Shown: piece by piece, positions 19,459 through 27,925 of the stretch
How positions within the stretch are numbered: position 1 is the stretch's first letter
Layout: each line of letters starts with the position of its first letter
Origin: Terasakiella brassicae
Lineage (GTDB): Bacteria > Pseudomonadota > Alphaproteobacteria > Rhodospirillales > Terasakiellaceae
NCBI RefSeq assembly: GCF_014641495.1
Contig: NZ_BMHV01000013.1
Coordinates: forward strand, 36,105-100,104
Reading direction: 5' to 3'
DNA length: 64,000 bases
Notes under the pieces: model-generated
What the model saw: the letters and a program-made list of their open reading frames with translations, nothing else
Databases searched by the model: none
Told to the model about the DNA's origin: nothing
Position numbers and translations under genes: made by a program

Positions 19459-20532
19459 CAGCGGCGTTTCCAAATCATTTAAATCGGGATGGATTGGCAA
19501 GACCGTCTCATCCCAATCGCGTTCAATCGTGCGGCATATACCGGTTAAGGCCGTTTCCTTGAGCGAAATTTTGGATAAATTCAAACGCGCCACCCATCGG
19601 CGCAATGTCCCGACAAGAGACGCATAAGCCTCTTCCCGGTCTTCAAAAGGACGTTCTGCAATTAATTCCCCAATCAGGGCATATTTATCCATTGCCGCAT
19701 GATCAGGGAATAAATCAGCCAGCAATTGCAACTGCAAATCTGTTGTTTCCGCACAAACGGTTGCACAAGCCTGTGCATAGGTTAAGCCTGTTTTTTGCTC
19801 AACGATGGCACCATAACGATGGGTCAACCCAAACCCGGCCTGCCCTGTTCCAACCCCAGCCATTAAGGATGCGTAAAAAACGTCATCGCGACCCTGCGGA
19901 TCCCCTTCAACACCGCGCACAAAGCCACGCACAAAGGCTTCCAGCCCCGACCAGACCAAGGCATCCGATAAAACCGATGCCTTGGGTGAAACGTAAGCTT
20001 CCCCCAGCAGCATCAAAACGGTCAAGGCACGAGCGGCAAAATCATCGCGATCCATTTCATCAATAAATGCCGGATCACCGATCACCAGATCCGGGACCAA
20101 AAATGAATTGAACGTTTCTTCAACCGCTTCGGCCCCGCCAAAAATCACGCCATTCATCGGGGCACCGGACCCGGCAGTTGTGGGCACAGCGATATGAGGG
20201 CACGATTTTGCAACCAGCTTGCCGGTATCTATTGCGCGTCCCCCACCCAACGAGATCACACAATCATATTGTTCCAGATCATAAGTGTTGGTGATTTTAC
20301 GGCTGGCTTCCTGCGTTTGCTTCCCACGCGCGCTGACATGATCCACCCGCAATCCGGCAACAATCAGTTTGTCGCTCACTTCTTTCAGCAGGCTCGGGTG
20401 ATTTTGTAAATAGGCATCCCCGATCAACAACACATTCGTGCCATAAGCCGCAGCTCGTCGAGGCAAGCGGTCAAAAGAGCCGCGCGCAAAAATCAGTTCC
20501 GGCACGGTATGGGTCGCAAATGCAATCGTCAT
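19441..20532 (-). CDS. Iron-alcohol-dehydrogenase-like protein with degenerate metal site
   Basis: Member of the Fe-ADH/dehydroquinate-synthase-like fold (363 aa). The nucleotide-binding GGGRAIDTGK (96-105) and PTTAGSGA (117-124) are intact, so NAD(P) binding is likely. The helix that normally reads D-A-L-T-H is here T171-V-L-M-L175, so the first two metal ligands (Asp, His) are replaced. Of the later histidines only the one in GLTHRYG is obvious. The protein is therefore either metal-independent, like maleylacetate reductases, or not an alcohol dehydrogenase at all. It is divergent from the flavoprotein gene and overlaps the pentapeptide gene by 18 bp at the 3' end. Confidence 0.8.
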   Translation of the reverse strand: MTIAFATHTVPELIFARGSFDRLPRRAAAYGTNVLLIGDAYLQNHPSLLKEVSDKLIVAGLRVDHVSARGKQTQEASRKITNTYDLEQYDCVISLGGGRAIDTGKLVAKSCPHIAVPTTAGSGAPMNGVIFGGAEAVEETFNSFLVPDLVIGDPAFIDEMDRDDFAARALTVLMLLGEAYVSPKASVLSDALVWSGLEAFVRGFVRGVEGDPQGRDDVFYASLMAGVGTGQAGFGLTHRYGAIVEQKTGLTYAQACATVCAETTDLQLQLLADLFPDHAAMDKYALIGELIAERPFEDREEAYASLVGTLRRWVARLNLSKISLKETALTGICRTIERDWDETVLPIHPDLNDLETPLLRRLL

Positions 20533-20684
20533 TGCTTCATCACCTTTATGTTTATGGTGAACAATCTGTCACATTCTTTCGAAAAATCAATTCCCAAAAG
20601 TCATTTCACACGTACAAAGCTGGACAGAACGGCCAACTTCATGCAGAAGGTAGTTTTTTAGCACCGCACAATATGGAAGATGTC

Positions 20685-21869
20685 ATGGCGACTCAAAAAG
20701 TGGATGTACTGATTATCGGAGCCGGTGCAGCCGGCATGATGTGTGCGATTGAGGCTGGAAAACGCGGGCGAAAAACATGGGTGATTGATCACGCAAAAAA
20801 ACTGGCGGAAAAAATCAGAATTTCCGGCGGTGGGCGATGCAATTTCACCAATATGGATATTACTGCGAAAAACTATCTGTCAGAAAATCCGCACTTTTGT
20901 AAATCCGCCCTGAAACGCTATACCAACTGGGATTTCATCAGTCTGATTTCCGAATACGGTATCACCTACCATGAACGCGACCACGGGCAACTTTTTTGTG
21001 ACGACAGCGCCCAGCAAATCATCGATATGCTGGAAAAAGAATGCAAAAAAGCCAACGTAGACATCCGCCTGAACACCAAAGTAGAAGGTGTCAGCAAACG
21101 CGATGGTGGCTTTCTGATTATGAGTAACGAGCACGAAATTGAATGTGAACATCTCGTCATTGCCACAGGCGGGCTATCCATCCCGAAAATCGGGGCGAGC
21201 AATTTCGGTTTGAAACAGGCCGAAGTGATGGGATTAAACGTGATCCATCCCCGCCCCGCCCTTGTGCCCTTTACCTTTGATCAGGACACCCGCGATAAAT
21301 TGGCCGGATTTCAAGGCATTGCCCTTGAGGCTGTTATCAAACTGGGCAAGACCGAATTTCGCGAAGCTTTATTGTTTACCCACAAGGGCATTAGCGGTCC
21401 GGCCGTTTTACAAATTTCATCCTTCTGGACACCGGGTCAAGAAGTCCAGATTAACCTTGCCCCCGACACGGACGTCTTTGAATTGCTGAAAAAAGCAAAA
21501 CAGGACCAGCCGAAACAAGAAGCCCAGACCGTCATCGCAACCATCCTGCCCAAACGATTGGCACAACGTCTGAGCGAACAAGCCGATTGCAAAGGAAAGC
21601 TCGCTGATCAACCCGATAAAAAACTACATGCCTTGGCGGCATCCATCAATGACTGGCACCTGCTGCCCAGTGGCACGGAAGGATATCGCACAGCCGAAGT
21701 CATGCGCGGTGGCGTGGATACCAACGAGCTGTCATCCAAAACGTTTGAGGCAAAAAAAGTGCCCGGTCTTTTCTTCGTCGGGGAGGTTATTGACGTGACC
21801 GGGCATTTAGGAGGCTTTAATTTCCAATGGGCATGGGCATCCGGCTATTGCGCCGGACAGTATGTCTAA
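20685..21869 (+). CDS. HI0933/YhiN-family FAD-dependent oxidoreductase
   Basis: Flavoprotein of the HI0933 (BaiN-like) family. An N-terminal Rossmann motif VLIIGAGAAGMMCAIEAGKRG is followed by KIRISGGGRCNFTN, HERDHGQLFC and the C-terminal GLFFVGEVIDVTGHLGGFNFQWAWASG, all family hallmarks. The natural substrate is not established. The open frame extends upstream to 20520, but the ATG at 20685 (GGAAGA just before it) gives 394 aa, the normal length, and avoids overlap with the divergent gene. The stop codon is the first base-paired segment of a structured repeat (21867-21918). Confidence 0.88.
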   Translation: MATQKVDVLIIGAGAAGMMCAIEAGKRGRKTWVIDHAKKLAEKIRISGGGRCNFTNMDITAKNYLSENPHFCKSALKRYTNWDFISLISEYGITYHERDHGQLFCDDSAQQIIDMLEKECKKANVDIRLNTKVEGVSKRDGGFLIMSNEHEIECEHLVIATGGLSIPKIGASNFGLKQAEVMGLNVIHPRPALVPFTFDQDTRDKLAGFQGIALEAVIKLGKTEFREALLFTHKGISGPAVLQISSFWTPGQEVQINLAPDTDVFELLKKAKQDQPKQEAQTVIATILPKRLAQRLSEQADCKGKLADQPDKKLHALAASINDWHLLPSGTEGYRTAEVMRGGVDTNELSSKTFEAKKVPGLFFVGEVIDVTGHLGGFNFQWAWASGYCAGQYV

Positions 21870-21918
21870 AGCAAATCCCGAGCAGGTTATCTCAACCTGC
21901 GACGATGCATTTGCGTTA
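21867..21918 (+). repeat. Structured repeat, copy 1 (convergent intergenic)
   Basis: The outer stem is TAA-A-GCAAAT (21867-21876) with ATTTGC-G-TTA (21909-21918); a 7-bp apical stem GCAGGTT/AACCTGC (21882-21888, 21894-21900) closes on a 5-nt loop. Single-stranded TCCCGA and GACGATGC flank it. The same GCAAATCCCGAGCA and ACGATGC blocks recur at 61524-61560 with a different apical stem. It begins at the stop codon of the flavoprotein gene. No known RNA family is recognised. Confidence 0.65.
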
Positions 21919-21942
21919 AATCACTATCCCATCGAAAAAGAA

Positions 21943-21975
21943 CGGTGCTTCTTTACGGGCAACAAAGAAGCACCG
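21943..21975. terminator. Bidirectional terminator between flavoprotein gene and ald
   Basis: A perfect 12-bp stem, CGGTGCTTCTTT (21943-21954) with AAAGAAGCACCG (21964-21975), closes on a 9-nt loop between two convergent genes. T-rich flanks are short, so termination strength is uncertain. Confidence 0.65.
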
Positions 21976-21982
21976 GTTTCAA

Positions 21983-22000
21983 GAACCTGATTTCAGGTTC
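21983..22000. terminator. Small hairpin abutting the ald stop codon
   Basis: GAACCTGA (21983-21990) and TCAGGTTC (21993-22000) form a perfect 8-bp stem on a 2-nt spacer (so the innermost pairs must open), ending one base before the ald stop. It is the third hairpin in this 131-bp convergent gap. Confidence 0.45.
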
Positions 22001-23113
22001 CTAGATCAGGGTTGTCGGATCGAGATAATCATAACCCAGATCATCCGCAACGGCCTTGTAAGTCACACGACCATTGTGAACGTTCAGACCTGCCAGCAAA
22101 TGCACATCATCTGCACAGGCTTTTTTCCAGCCTTTATCGGCCAGCGCCAAAGCAAACGGCAAGGTGGCATGGTTCAGTGCAAAAGTTGACGTCCGGGCAA
22201 CCGCCCCCGGCATATTGGCCACACAGTAATGAACCACATCATCAACGATATAAGTCGGGTCTTGGTGGGTCGTGGCTCGGGATGTTTCAAAACACCCGCC
22301 CTGATCGATTGCAACATCTACAATGACGGAACCTTTTTTCATTGAAGACAATTGCTCTTTACGGATCAGCTTAGGCGCAGCTGCACCCGGAACCAGGACC
22401 GCACCAACAACCAGATCGGCACCATAGACAAGTTCTTCTGTGGCATCGACCGTTGCATATTGTGTTTTCAAACGTGACCCAAAGATATCATCAAGATAGG
22501 CCAAACGTGCCAGTGATTTATCCAGCACAGTTACGTCCGCGCCCAGCCCCATTGCCATACGAACCGCGCTTGTACCGACAACACCGCCGCCAATAACAAC
22601 AACGCGCCCGGGCTGAACACCCGGCACACCACCCAGCAGGATCCCACTGCCGCCATTGGCTTTTTGCATGGCATTTGCACCCACCTGAATGGACATACGC
22701 CCGGCAACTTCAGACATCGGTGCCAGCAAAGGCAGGCCGCCATGTGCATCCGTAATCGTTTCATAGGCAATGCAGGTTGCCCCGGATTTCACCAGACCGG
22801 CTGTTTGCTCAGGATCTGGCGCAAGGTGCAGATATGTAAAGAGCAACTGATCTGCACTCAGTTGCTCATATTCAACTTTCTGCGGTTCTTTGACCTTGAT
22901 GATCATTTCGGCACGATCAAAAATTTCAGCCGCCGTTCCAACAACTTTAGCGCCCGCAGCTTCATAATCTGTATCACTGAATCCGATACCGTTTCCGGCG
23001 TAGGTTTCGACCAGAACTTCATGGCCGTGATGTACCATTTCGCGTACAGAGCTTGGCGTCATACCAACGCGATATTCATGGTTTTTAATTTCTTTGGGTA
23101 CACCGATAAGCAT
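22001..23113 (-). CDS. ald: Alanine dehydrogenase
   Basis: NAD-dependent enzyme for L-alanine to pyruvate plus ammonia. The 370-aa protein starts MLIGVPKEIKNHEYRVGMTP, the family N-terminus with the substrate-binding arginine. YLHLAPD, the NAD motif VVVIGGGVVGTSA and the CVANMPGAVARTST signature follow. The frame is open upstream to 23158, but the ATG at 23113 has GGAGAGAG directly before it and matches homologues. It is divergent from an Lrp-type regulator, the usual arrangement for alanine-induced ald control. Confidence 0.96.
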   Translation of the reverse strand: MLIGVPKEIKNHEYRVGMTPSSVREMVHHGHEVLVETYAGNGIGFSDTDYEAAGAKVVGTAAEIFDRAEMIIKVKEPQKVEYEQLSADQLLFTYLHLAPDPEQTAGLVKSGATCIAYETITDAHGGLPLLAPMSEVAGRMSIQVGANAMQKANGGSGILLGGVPGVQPGRVVVIGGGVVGTSAVRMAMGLGADVTVLDKSLARLAYLDDIFGSRLKTQYATVDATEELVYGADLVVGAVLVPGAAAPKLIRKEQLSSMKKGSVIVDVAIDQGGCFETSRATTHQDPTYIVDDVVHYCVANMPGAVARTSTFALNHATLPFALALADKGWKKACADDVHLLAGLNVHNGRVTYKAVADDLGYDYLDPTTLI

Positions 23114-23242
23114 TCTCTCTCTCCTTGAAAACCAGGGTGACTCATCCCTTGAATACATATAATTTTGTTATGCGATGATGCTATATCAAGATCTCTCGAA
23201 TGTGCTACGAAATCGCACTATGAAAACCATCAATTAACGCAT

Positions 23243-23256
23243 ATAATTCGAATTAT
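23243..23256. promoter_or_regulatory. Palindromic candidate operator for the Lrp-type regulator
   Basis: ATAATTCGAATTAT is a perfect 14-bp AT-rich palindrome 27 bp before the regulator start, in the 169-bp ald-lrp divergent region. A second, imperfect repeat with TGTGC and GCACTA arms lies at 23201-23220, nearer ald. Lrp/AsnC proteins bind such AT-rich dyads and wrap several of them; regulation of both genes is inferred. Confidence 0.5.
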
Positions 23257-23282
23257 TTTTAATTTTACAGAATTATTATGCA

Positions 23283-23753
23283 ATGAACGAACTAGATATA
23301 ACAGATCGTAAGATTCTCACCCTCCTGCAACGCGATGGTCGTATGAGCAACGCAGACCTCGCCGATGCGGTTAACCTGTCCCCTTCGGCCTGCTTACGCC
23401 GTGTCAAACGACTGGAAGACGATGGTTACATCGATGGTTATGCCATGCTGGTCAATCAGGCAGCCGTTGGCAAACCGACCAATGTTTTCGTGGAAATCAC
23501 CTTGCGTAGTCTCAGTGAGGAAACCGTCGATGCCTTCGAACATGCGGTTATCAATTGCCCGGACGTGCGCGGCTGTTATCTGATGTCAGGTGATGCGGAT
23601 TATTTATTGCGCATTGCGTGCGCTGGCCCGGAAGGCTACGAACATATCCATCGTAATTACCTGTCACGTATGCCCGGTGTCTCCCGCATCCGATCCAGTT
23701 TTGCCCTGCGCACCGTCTGCAAGAAAACCGGCGTGAAAATGGCTGATATCTGA
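23283..23753 (+). CDS. Lrp/AsnC family transcriptional regulator (AldR-like)
   Basis: A 156-aa regulator with an N-terminal winged helix-turn-helix (DRKILTLLQRDGRMSNADLADAVNLSPSACLRRVKRLEDDG, residues about 8-50) and a C-terminal RAM effector domain (about 65-145, with GCYLMSGDADYLLRI). It is divergent from ald and thus likely activates ald in response to alanine. The stop is only 12 bp before the formate dehydrogenase beta gene, so read-through into that operon is possible. That would link alanine and formate oxidation, both of which yield NADH. Confidence 0.92.
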   Translation: MNELDITDRKILTLLQRDGRMSNADLADAVNLSPSACLRRVKRLEDDGYIDGYAMLVNQAAVGKPTNVFVEITLRSLSEETVDAFEHAVINCPDVRGCYLMSGDADYLLRIACAGPEGYEHIHRNYLSRMPGVSRIRSSFALRTVCKKTGVKMADI

Positions 23754-23765
23754 TATAGTTTGTCT

Positions 23766-25229
23766 ATGAAAAAGAGATTCTTCCCCAAAGGTCGCCTGAC
23801 AGACCCAAGCCGTTGTGAAATGATCGCTCAGTTACTTGGGCCTAAGGCACAACAACGCGACCTGTTGATCGAAAACCTGCATGTCGTTCAGGACCACTTT
23901 GGTCATCTGGATAAAGAAAGCATCACTGCACTCGCCGAGGTTATGCGTCTGTCACAGGCTCAAGTCTATGAAGTTGCCAGTTTTTATGCACATTTTCATT
24001 TAAACGGGCCACCTGCCCCGCAACAATCCTGTGTCAGTCTGACCTGCGCGATGTTTGGGGTCGGTAAGGGTGCACCTGTTCCGTGCGTGGGGCGGTGTGC
24101 TGAAGCCCCGGTTTCCCTGCCGCGCGCACAGAAATCGCCACCCGATTATATAGATTATGCGGCCTACGATTATACCACCTATCGCCAATATAAGGGGCAA
24201 TCCGATCAGGTTTTACATGCCTTGGAAGCCGCAAACCTGCGCGGTTTGGGCGGGGCCGGATTTAAAGTCGCTGATAAATGGCGTTTTTTTGATAAGGCCA
24301 CAAATGCCGTTTTGGTCATCAATGCCGATGAGGGCGAACCCGGCACGTTTAAAGACCGTCACTGTCTGGAAAGAAACCCGCATAAAGTTATTGAAGGGGC
24401 ATTGATCGCCGCCGATGTCATCAACGCCAAAGACATCTACATCTATTTGCGCGATGAATATGCCGATATCCGCCAGATCCTGCAAATCGAATTGCCAAAG
24501 ATTGATACAGACGGGCGTGTTATTCACCTGCGCCGTGGAGCCGGGGCCTATATCTGCGGGGAAGAAACCGCCCTTCTGGAAAGTCTGGAAGGTAAACGCG
24601 GCCTTCCCCGCATCAAACCACCCTATCCCGCCCAGCAAGGGTTATTTGGTCGTCCAACCCTGATCAATAATGTGGAAACGCTTTGGCGGGTACAAGATAT
24701 CCTGCAAAACGGGATTGAGGCCGGATCAAAACGGTTTTATTCCCTATCCGGTCGCATCCAAAAACCGGGCGTTTACGAAGCCCCCCTGACCATCACCGCC
24801 CAAGAACTGATCACCCACTATGGGGGTGGTCTGTTAGACGGTCACAAATTCAAGGCTTATTTGCCCGGCGGGGCATCCGGCGGGATTTTACCGGCCTATC
24901 TGGCAAACCTGCCACTGGGATTTGGACAGCTGGAACAATACGGCTGTTTTATCGGGTCGGCCGCCGTCATTGTGTTATCAGATCACGACAATATGAAAAC
25001 CGTCTGCACAAATTTGCTGGATTTCTTTAACCACGAAAGCTGCGGACAATGCACGCCTTGTCGCGTGGGTTGTGACAAACTGTCAAATATGCTTCGGCAC
25101 ACTCTGGATACAGACTTGGCACAAGAATTATGTGCGGTCATGCGCGATAGCTCCATCTGCGGACTGGGACAAGCCGCCCCCAATCCGCTGCTGTCTGCCC
25201 TGACATATTTTGCGGAGGATTTTACATGA
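23766..25229 (+). CDS. fdsB: NAD-dependent formate dehydrogenase beta subunit, compact NuoE-NuoF fusion
   Basis: Diaphorase subunit passing electrons from the formate dehydrogenase alpha subunit to NAD. The NuoF part has the FMN motif GLGGAGFKVADKW, the NADH motif NADEGEPGTFKDRH, GAGAYICGEETAL and the [4Fe-4S] ligands SCGQCTPC plus SICG. The first 115 residues are NuoE-like: CVSLTC (C89, C94) and CVGRC (C107, C111) would bind a [2Fe-2S] cluster, but only 12 residues separate the two pairs instead of about 35. A separate gamma (FdsG) gene is absent. The ATG at 23766 is preferred over an upstream TTG. The stop overlaps fdsA by 4 bp. Confidence 0.88.
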   Translation: MKKRFFPKGRLTDPSRCEMIAQLLGPKAQQRDLLIENLHVVQDHFGHLDKESITALAEVMRLSQAQVYEVASFYAHFHLNGPPAPQQSCVSLTCAMFGVGKGAPVPCVGRCAEAPVSLPRAQKSPPDYIDYAAYDYTTYRQYKGQSDQVLHALEAANLRGLGGAGFKVADKWRFFDKATNAVLVINADEGEPGTFKDRHCLERNPHKVIEGALIAADVINAKDIYIYLRDEYADIRQILQIELPKIDTDGRVIHLRRGAGAYICGEETALLESLEGKRGLPRIKPPYPAQQGLFGRPTLINNVETLWRVQDILQNGIEAGSKRFYSLSGRIQKPGVYEAPLTITAQELITHYGGGLLDGHKFKAYLPGGASGGILPAYLANLPLGFGQLEQYGCFIGSAAVIVLSDHDNMKTVCTNLLDFFNHESCGQCTPCRVGCDKLSNMLRHTLDTDLAQELCAVMRDSSICGLGQAAPNPLLSALTYFAEDFT

Positions 25230-27925
25230 TTTCCTTCACCCTGAACGGCAAAACCGTTCACGCAGAACAAGATGAAACCCTGTTTGATATTGCCCAACGC
25301 GAAGGCCTTTCCCTGCCGCATCTTTGTTCCGGCTATCATACACATAACAAAGCGGACGGGAATTGCCGCCTTTGCGTGGTCGAGGTCGAAGGCGAACGCA
25401 CATTAAGCGCATCTTGCAAACGCACCGTCCACGATGGCATGAAGGTTCACACCCATTCAGAACGGGTCACAAAATCACGCAAGATGATTATGGAACTGTT
25501 GCTTGCGGACCATCCTGAACACAACCAAAGCCCAGACCCGAACGCGCACTTCTGGCAAATGGCGGATGAGGTCGGGATCCAAACTTCACGCTTTTCGCCA
25601 CGCCCAACCCTTGAGCCCGATTTTACCCATCCGGCCTTGGCTGTCAATTTGAACGCCTGTATTCAATGTACCAACTGTATTCGCGCCTGTCAGGACCTGC
25701 AAAGCAATGATGTCCTCGGTATGTTTGGGCGCGGGGCGCGTTCCACCATTGCCTTTGATCAAAACGATCCGGTGTTTGACAGTACATGTGTGGCCTGCGG
25801 GGAATGCATCCAGTCCTGCCCAACCGGGGCCTTGTTGCCGCGTGATCCACAAACGGGGGACGCTGTTACAGCATCAAACAGTTTGAAACGTGTGGACTCG
25901 CTCTGTCCCTTCTGCGGGGTCGGCTGTCAGTTGACCTATCATGTGCGCGATAACCGTCTTATACGTGTCGATGGCCGCGATGGTCCGGCAAATGAAGAAA
26001 AGCTCTGTGTAAAAGGGCGTTTTGGTTTTGATTACATCCATCATCCGCAACGCCTGACCAAACCTTTGATCCGCAAGGAAGGCGCACCAAAAGAACAAAT
26101 GGATCCCGCTAATCCCTTGAGCCATTTTCGCGAAGCCACATGGGATGAGGCACTGGAAAAGGCAGCCAATGGTTTTAAATCGTTCAAGGGGCCGGAACTC
26201 GCTGGTTTTGGGTCGGCCAAAGGGTCCAATGAAGAAGCCTACCTGTTTCAAAAACTGATCCGCACCGGATTTGGCACCAACAATGTGGATCACTGCACCC
26301 GCCTGTGTCATGCATCTTCCGTTGCCGCCTTGATGGAAGGCATTGGATCTGCCGCCGTTTCCGCCCCGTTTATGGATGCGTTAAAATCCGATGTCATTAT
26401 CGTTATTGGGGCACGCCCGGCCCAAAACCATCCGGTTGCCGCCACTTATATTAAAAAGGCGGTTAAACAAGGGGCCAAACTGATCGTCATGGACCCGCGT
26501 CGCCAAGCCCTTAGTCGATTTGCCGATCATATGGTGCAATTTAAATCCGGGGCCGATGTTGCCCTGCTGAACGCCATGATCCACACCATTATCGACGAAA
26601 ACCTTGTTGATGAAGAATATATCAAAACCTACACACAGGATTTTGAAAAACTGCGCAGCCGTATCCAATCTTTCAGCCCGGAAGACATGGCGCCTGTTTG
26701 CGGTATTGCACCCAATGAAATTCGCAAAATTGCCCGCCTTTATGCTGGTGCCAAACGTGCCCTGATTTTTTGGGGAATGGGCGTGAGCCAACATGTCCAC
26801 GGCACCGATAATGCCCGTTGCCTGATCGCATTGGCCCTGATCACCGGGCAAATCGGGCGCGATGGCACCGGCTTGCATCCTTTGCGGGGACAAAATAATG
26901 TGCAAGGCGCATCGGATGCCGGATTAATCCCGATGGTCTATCCCAATTATCAGGCCGTTGGCGATAAAACCATCCATGACCGTTTTGCCGATTTTTGGCA
27001 GGCTGAGCTTGATCCCGATCCCGGACTGACGGTTGTTGAAATCATCCATGCCATTCAGGCCCGACAGATTAAATCCATGTATATTATGGGGGAAAACCCC
27101 GCCATGTCGGACCCGGACACCACCAACACCCGCAAGGCTTTGGCCTCCTTAGATCATCTGGTCGTGCAGGATATCTTTTTGACAGAAACAGCTATGTATG
27201 GCGATGTGGTCTTGCCCGCCAGCGCCTTTCCTGAAAAAACAGGTACATTCACCAACACCAACCGACAGGTACAACTAGGCCGACAAGCCGTTGATCCGCC
27301 GGGTGATGCCAAACAAGACCTTTGGATTATTTGCGAGATTGCCAACCGGCTGGGGCTGAACTGGTCTTATGATCATGTGCGTGATGTCTATCGTGAAATG
27401 GCCAGTGTCATGAATTCCCTCAACGCGATTACATGGGAACGGTTGGAAACTGAAAACAGCCTGACCTACCCCAACGATCAGGCCGTTCTATTCAGAAACG
27501 GTTTCCCCACAGAGACGGGCAAAGGACGTATCGTCCCCACCGATTTGATCCCACCGGATGAAGTACCGGACACGGATTATCCTTTCGTCCTGACAACCGG
27601 GCGCATGCTGGAACATTGGCACACCGGGGCCATGACACGGCGCGCAGGCGTACTGGATCAGATCGAAGCCCTGCCCGTTGCCTGTTTAAACCCGAAGGAA
27701 ATGAAAAAACGCGATATCGAAGCCGGTGACATCATCACCGTTTCCACGCGGCGTGGCACGGTTGATATTCATGCGCGCCCGGACCGCGATGTCCCCCCGG
27801 GGATGGTGTTTATTCCATTCTGTTTCAAAGAAGCGGCAGCCAACCTTCTCACCAACCCGAAACTTGATCCTTACGGTAAAATACCCGAGGTCAAGACCTG
27901 TGCTGCCAAGGTAGAAAAAACCTAA
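25226..27925 (+). CDS. fdsA: NAD-dependent formate dehydrogenase alpha subunit (molybdenum/tungsten)
   Basis: Catalytic subunit oxidising formate to CO2. Domains in order: a plant-type [2Fe-2S] domain (about 1-80, with CSGYHTHNKADGNCRLC), a His-Cys [4Fe-4S] segment, two ferredoxin [4Fe-4S] motifs (CIQCTNCIRAC and CVACGECIQSC), the CPFCGVGCQ cluster site near the active centre, and the bis-MGD molybdopterin domains. The metal ligand is Cys361 (HCTRLCHA), followed by the catalytic histidine 362, so this is a cysteine rather than selenocysteine enzyme. No signal peptide; cytosolic with FdsB. Length 899 aa is slightly short for FdsA. FdsC/FdhD maturation genes are not in the window. Confidence 0.94.
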   Translation: MISFTLNGKTVHAEQDETLFDIAQREGLSLPHLCSGYHTHNKADGNCRLCVVEVEGERTLSASCKRTVHDGMKVHTHSERVTKSRKMIMELLLADHPEHNQSPDPNAHFWQMADEVGIQTSRFSPRPTLEPDFTHPALAVNLNACIQCTNCIRACQDLQSNDVLGMFGRGARSTIAFDQNDPVFDSTCVACGECIQSCPTGALLPRDPQTGDAVTASNSLKRVDSLCPFCGVGCQLTYHVRDNRLIRVDGRDGPANEEKLCVKGRFGFDYIHHPQRLTKPLIRKEGAPKEQMDPANPLSHFREATWDEALEKAANGFKSFKGPELAGFGSAKGSNEEAYLFQKLIRTGFGTNNVDHCTRLCHASSVAALMEGIGSAAVSAPFMDALKSDVIIVIGARPAQNHPVAATYIKKAVKQGAKLIVMDPRRQALSRFADHMVQFKSGADVALLNAMIHTIIDENLVDEEYIKTYTQDFEKLRSRIQSFSPEDMAPVCGIAPNEIRKIARLYAGAKRALIFWGMGVSQHVHGTDNARCLIALALITGQIGRDGTGLHPLRGQNNVQGASDAGLIPMVYPNYQAVGDKTIHDRFADFWQAELDPDPGLTVVEIIHAIQARQIKSMYIMGENPAMSDPDTTNTRKALASLDHLVVQDIFLTETAMYGDVVLPASAFPEKTGTFTNTNRQVQLGRQAVDPPGDAKQDLWIICEIANRLGLNWSYDHVRDVYREMASVMNSLNAITWERLETENSLTYPNDQAVLFRNGFPTETGKGRIVPTDLIPPDEVPDTDYPFVLTTGRMLEHWHTGAMTRRAGVLDQIEALPVACLNPKEMKKRDIEAGDIITVSTRRGTVDIHARPDRDVPPGMVFIPFCFKEAAANLLTNPKLDPYGKIPEVKTCAAKVEKT

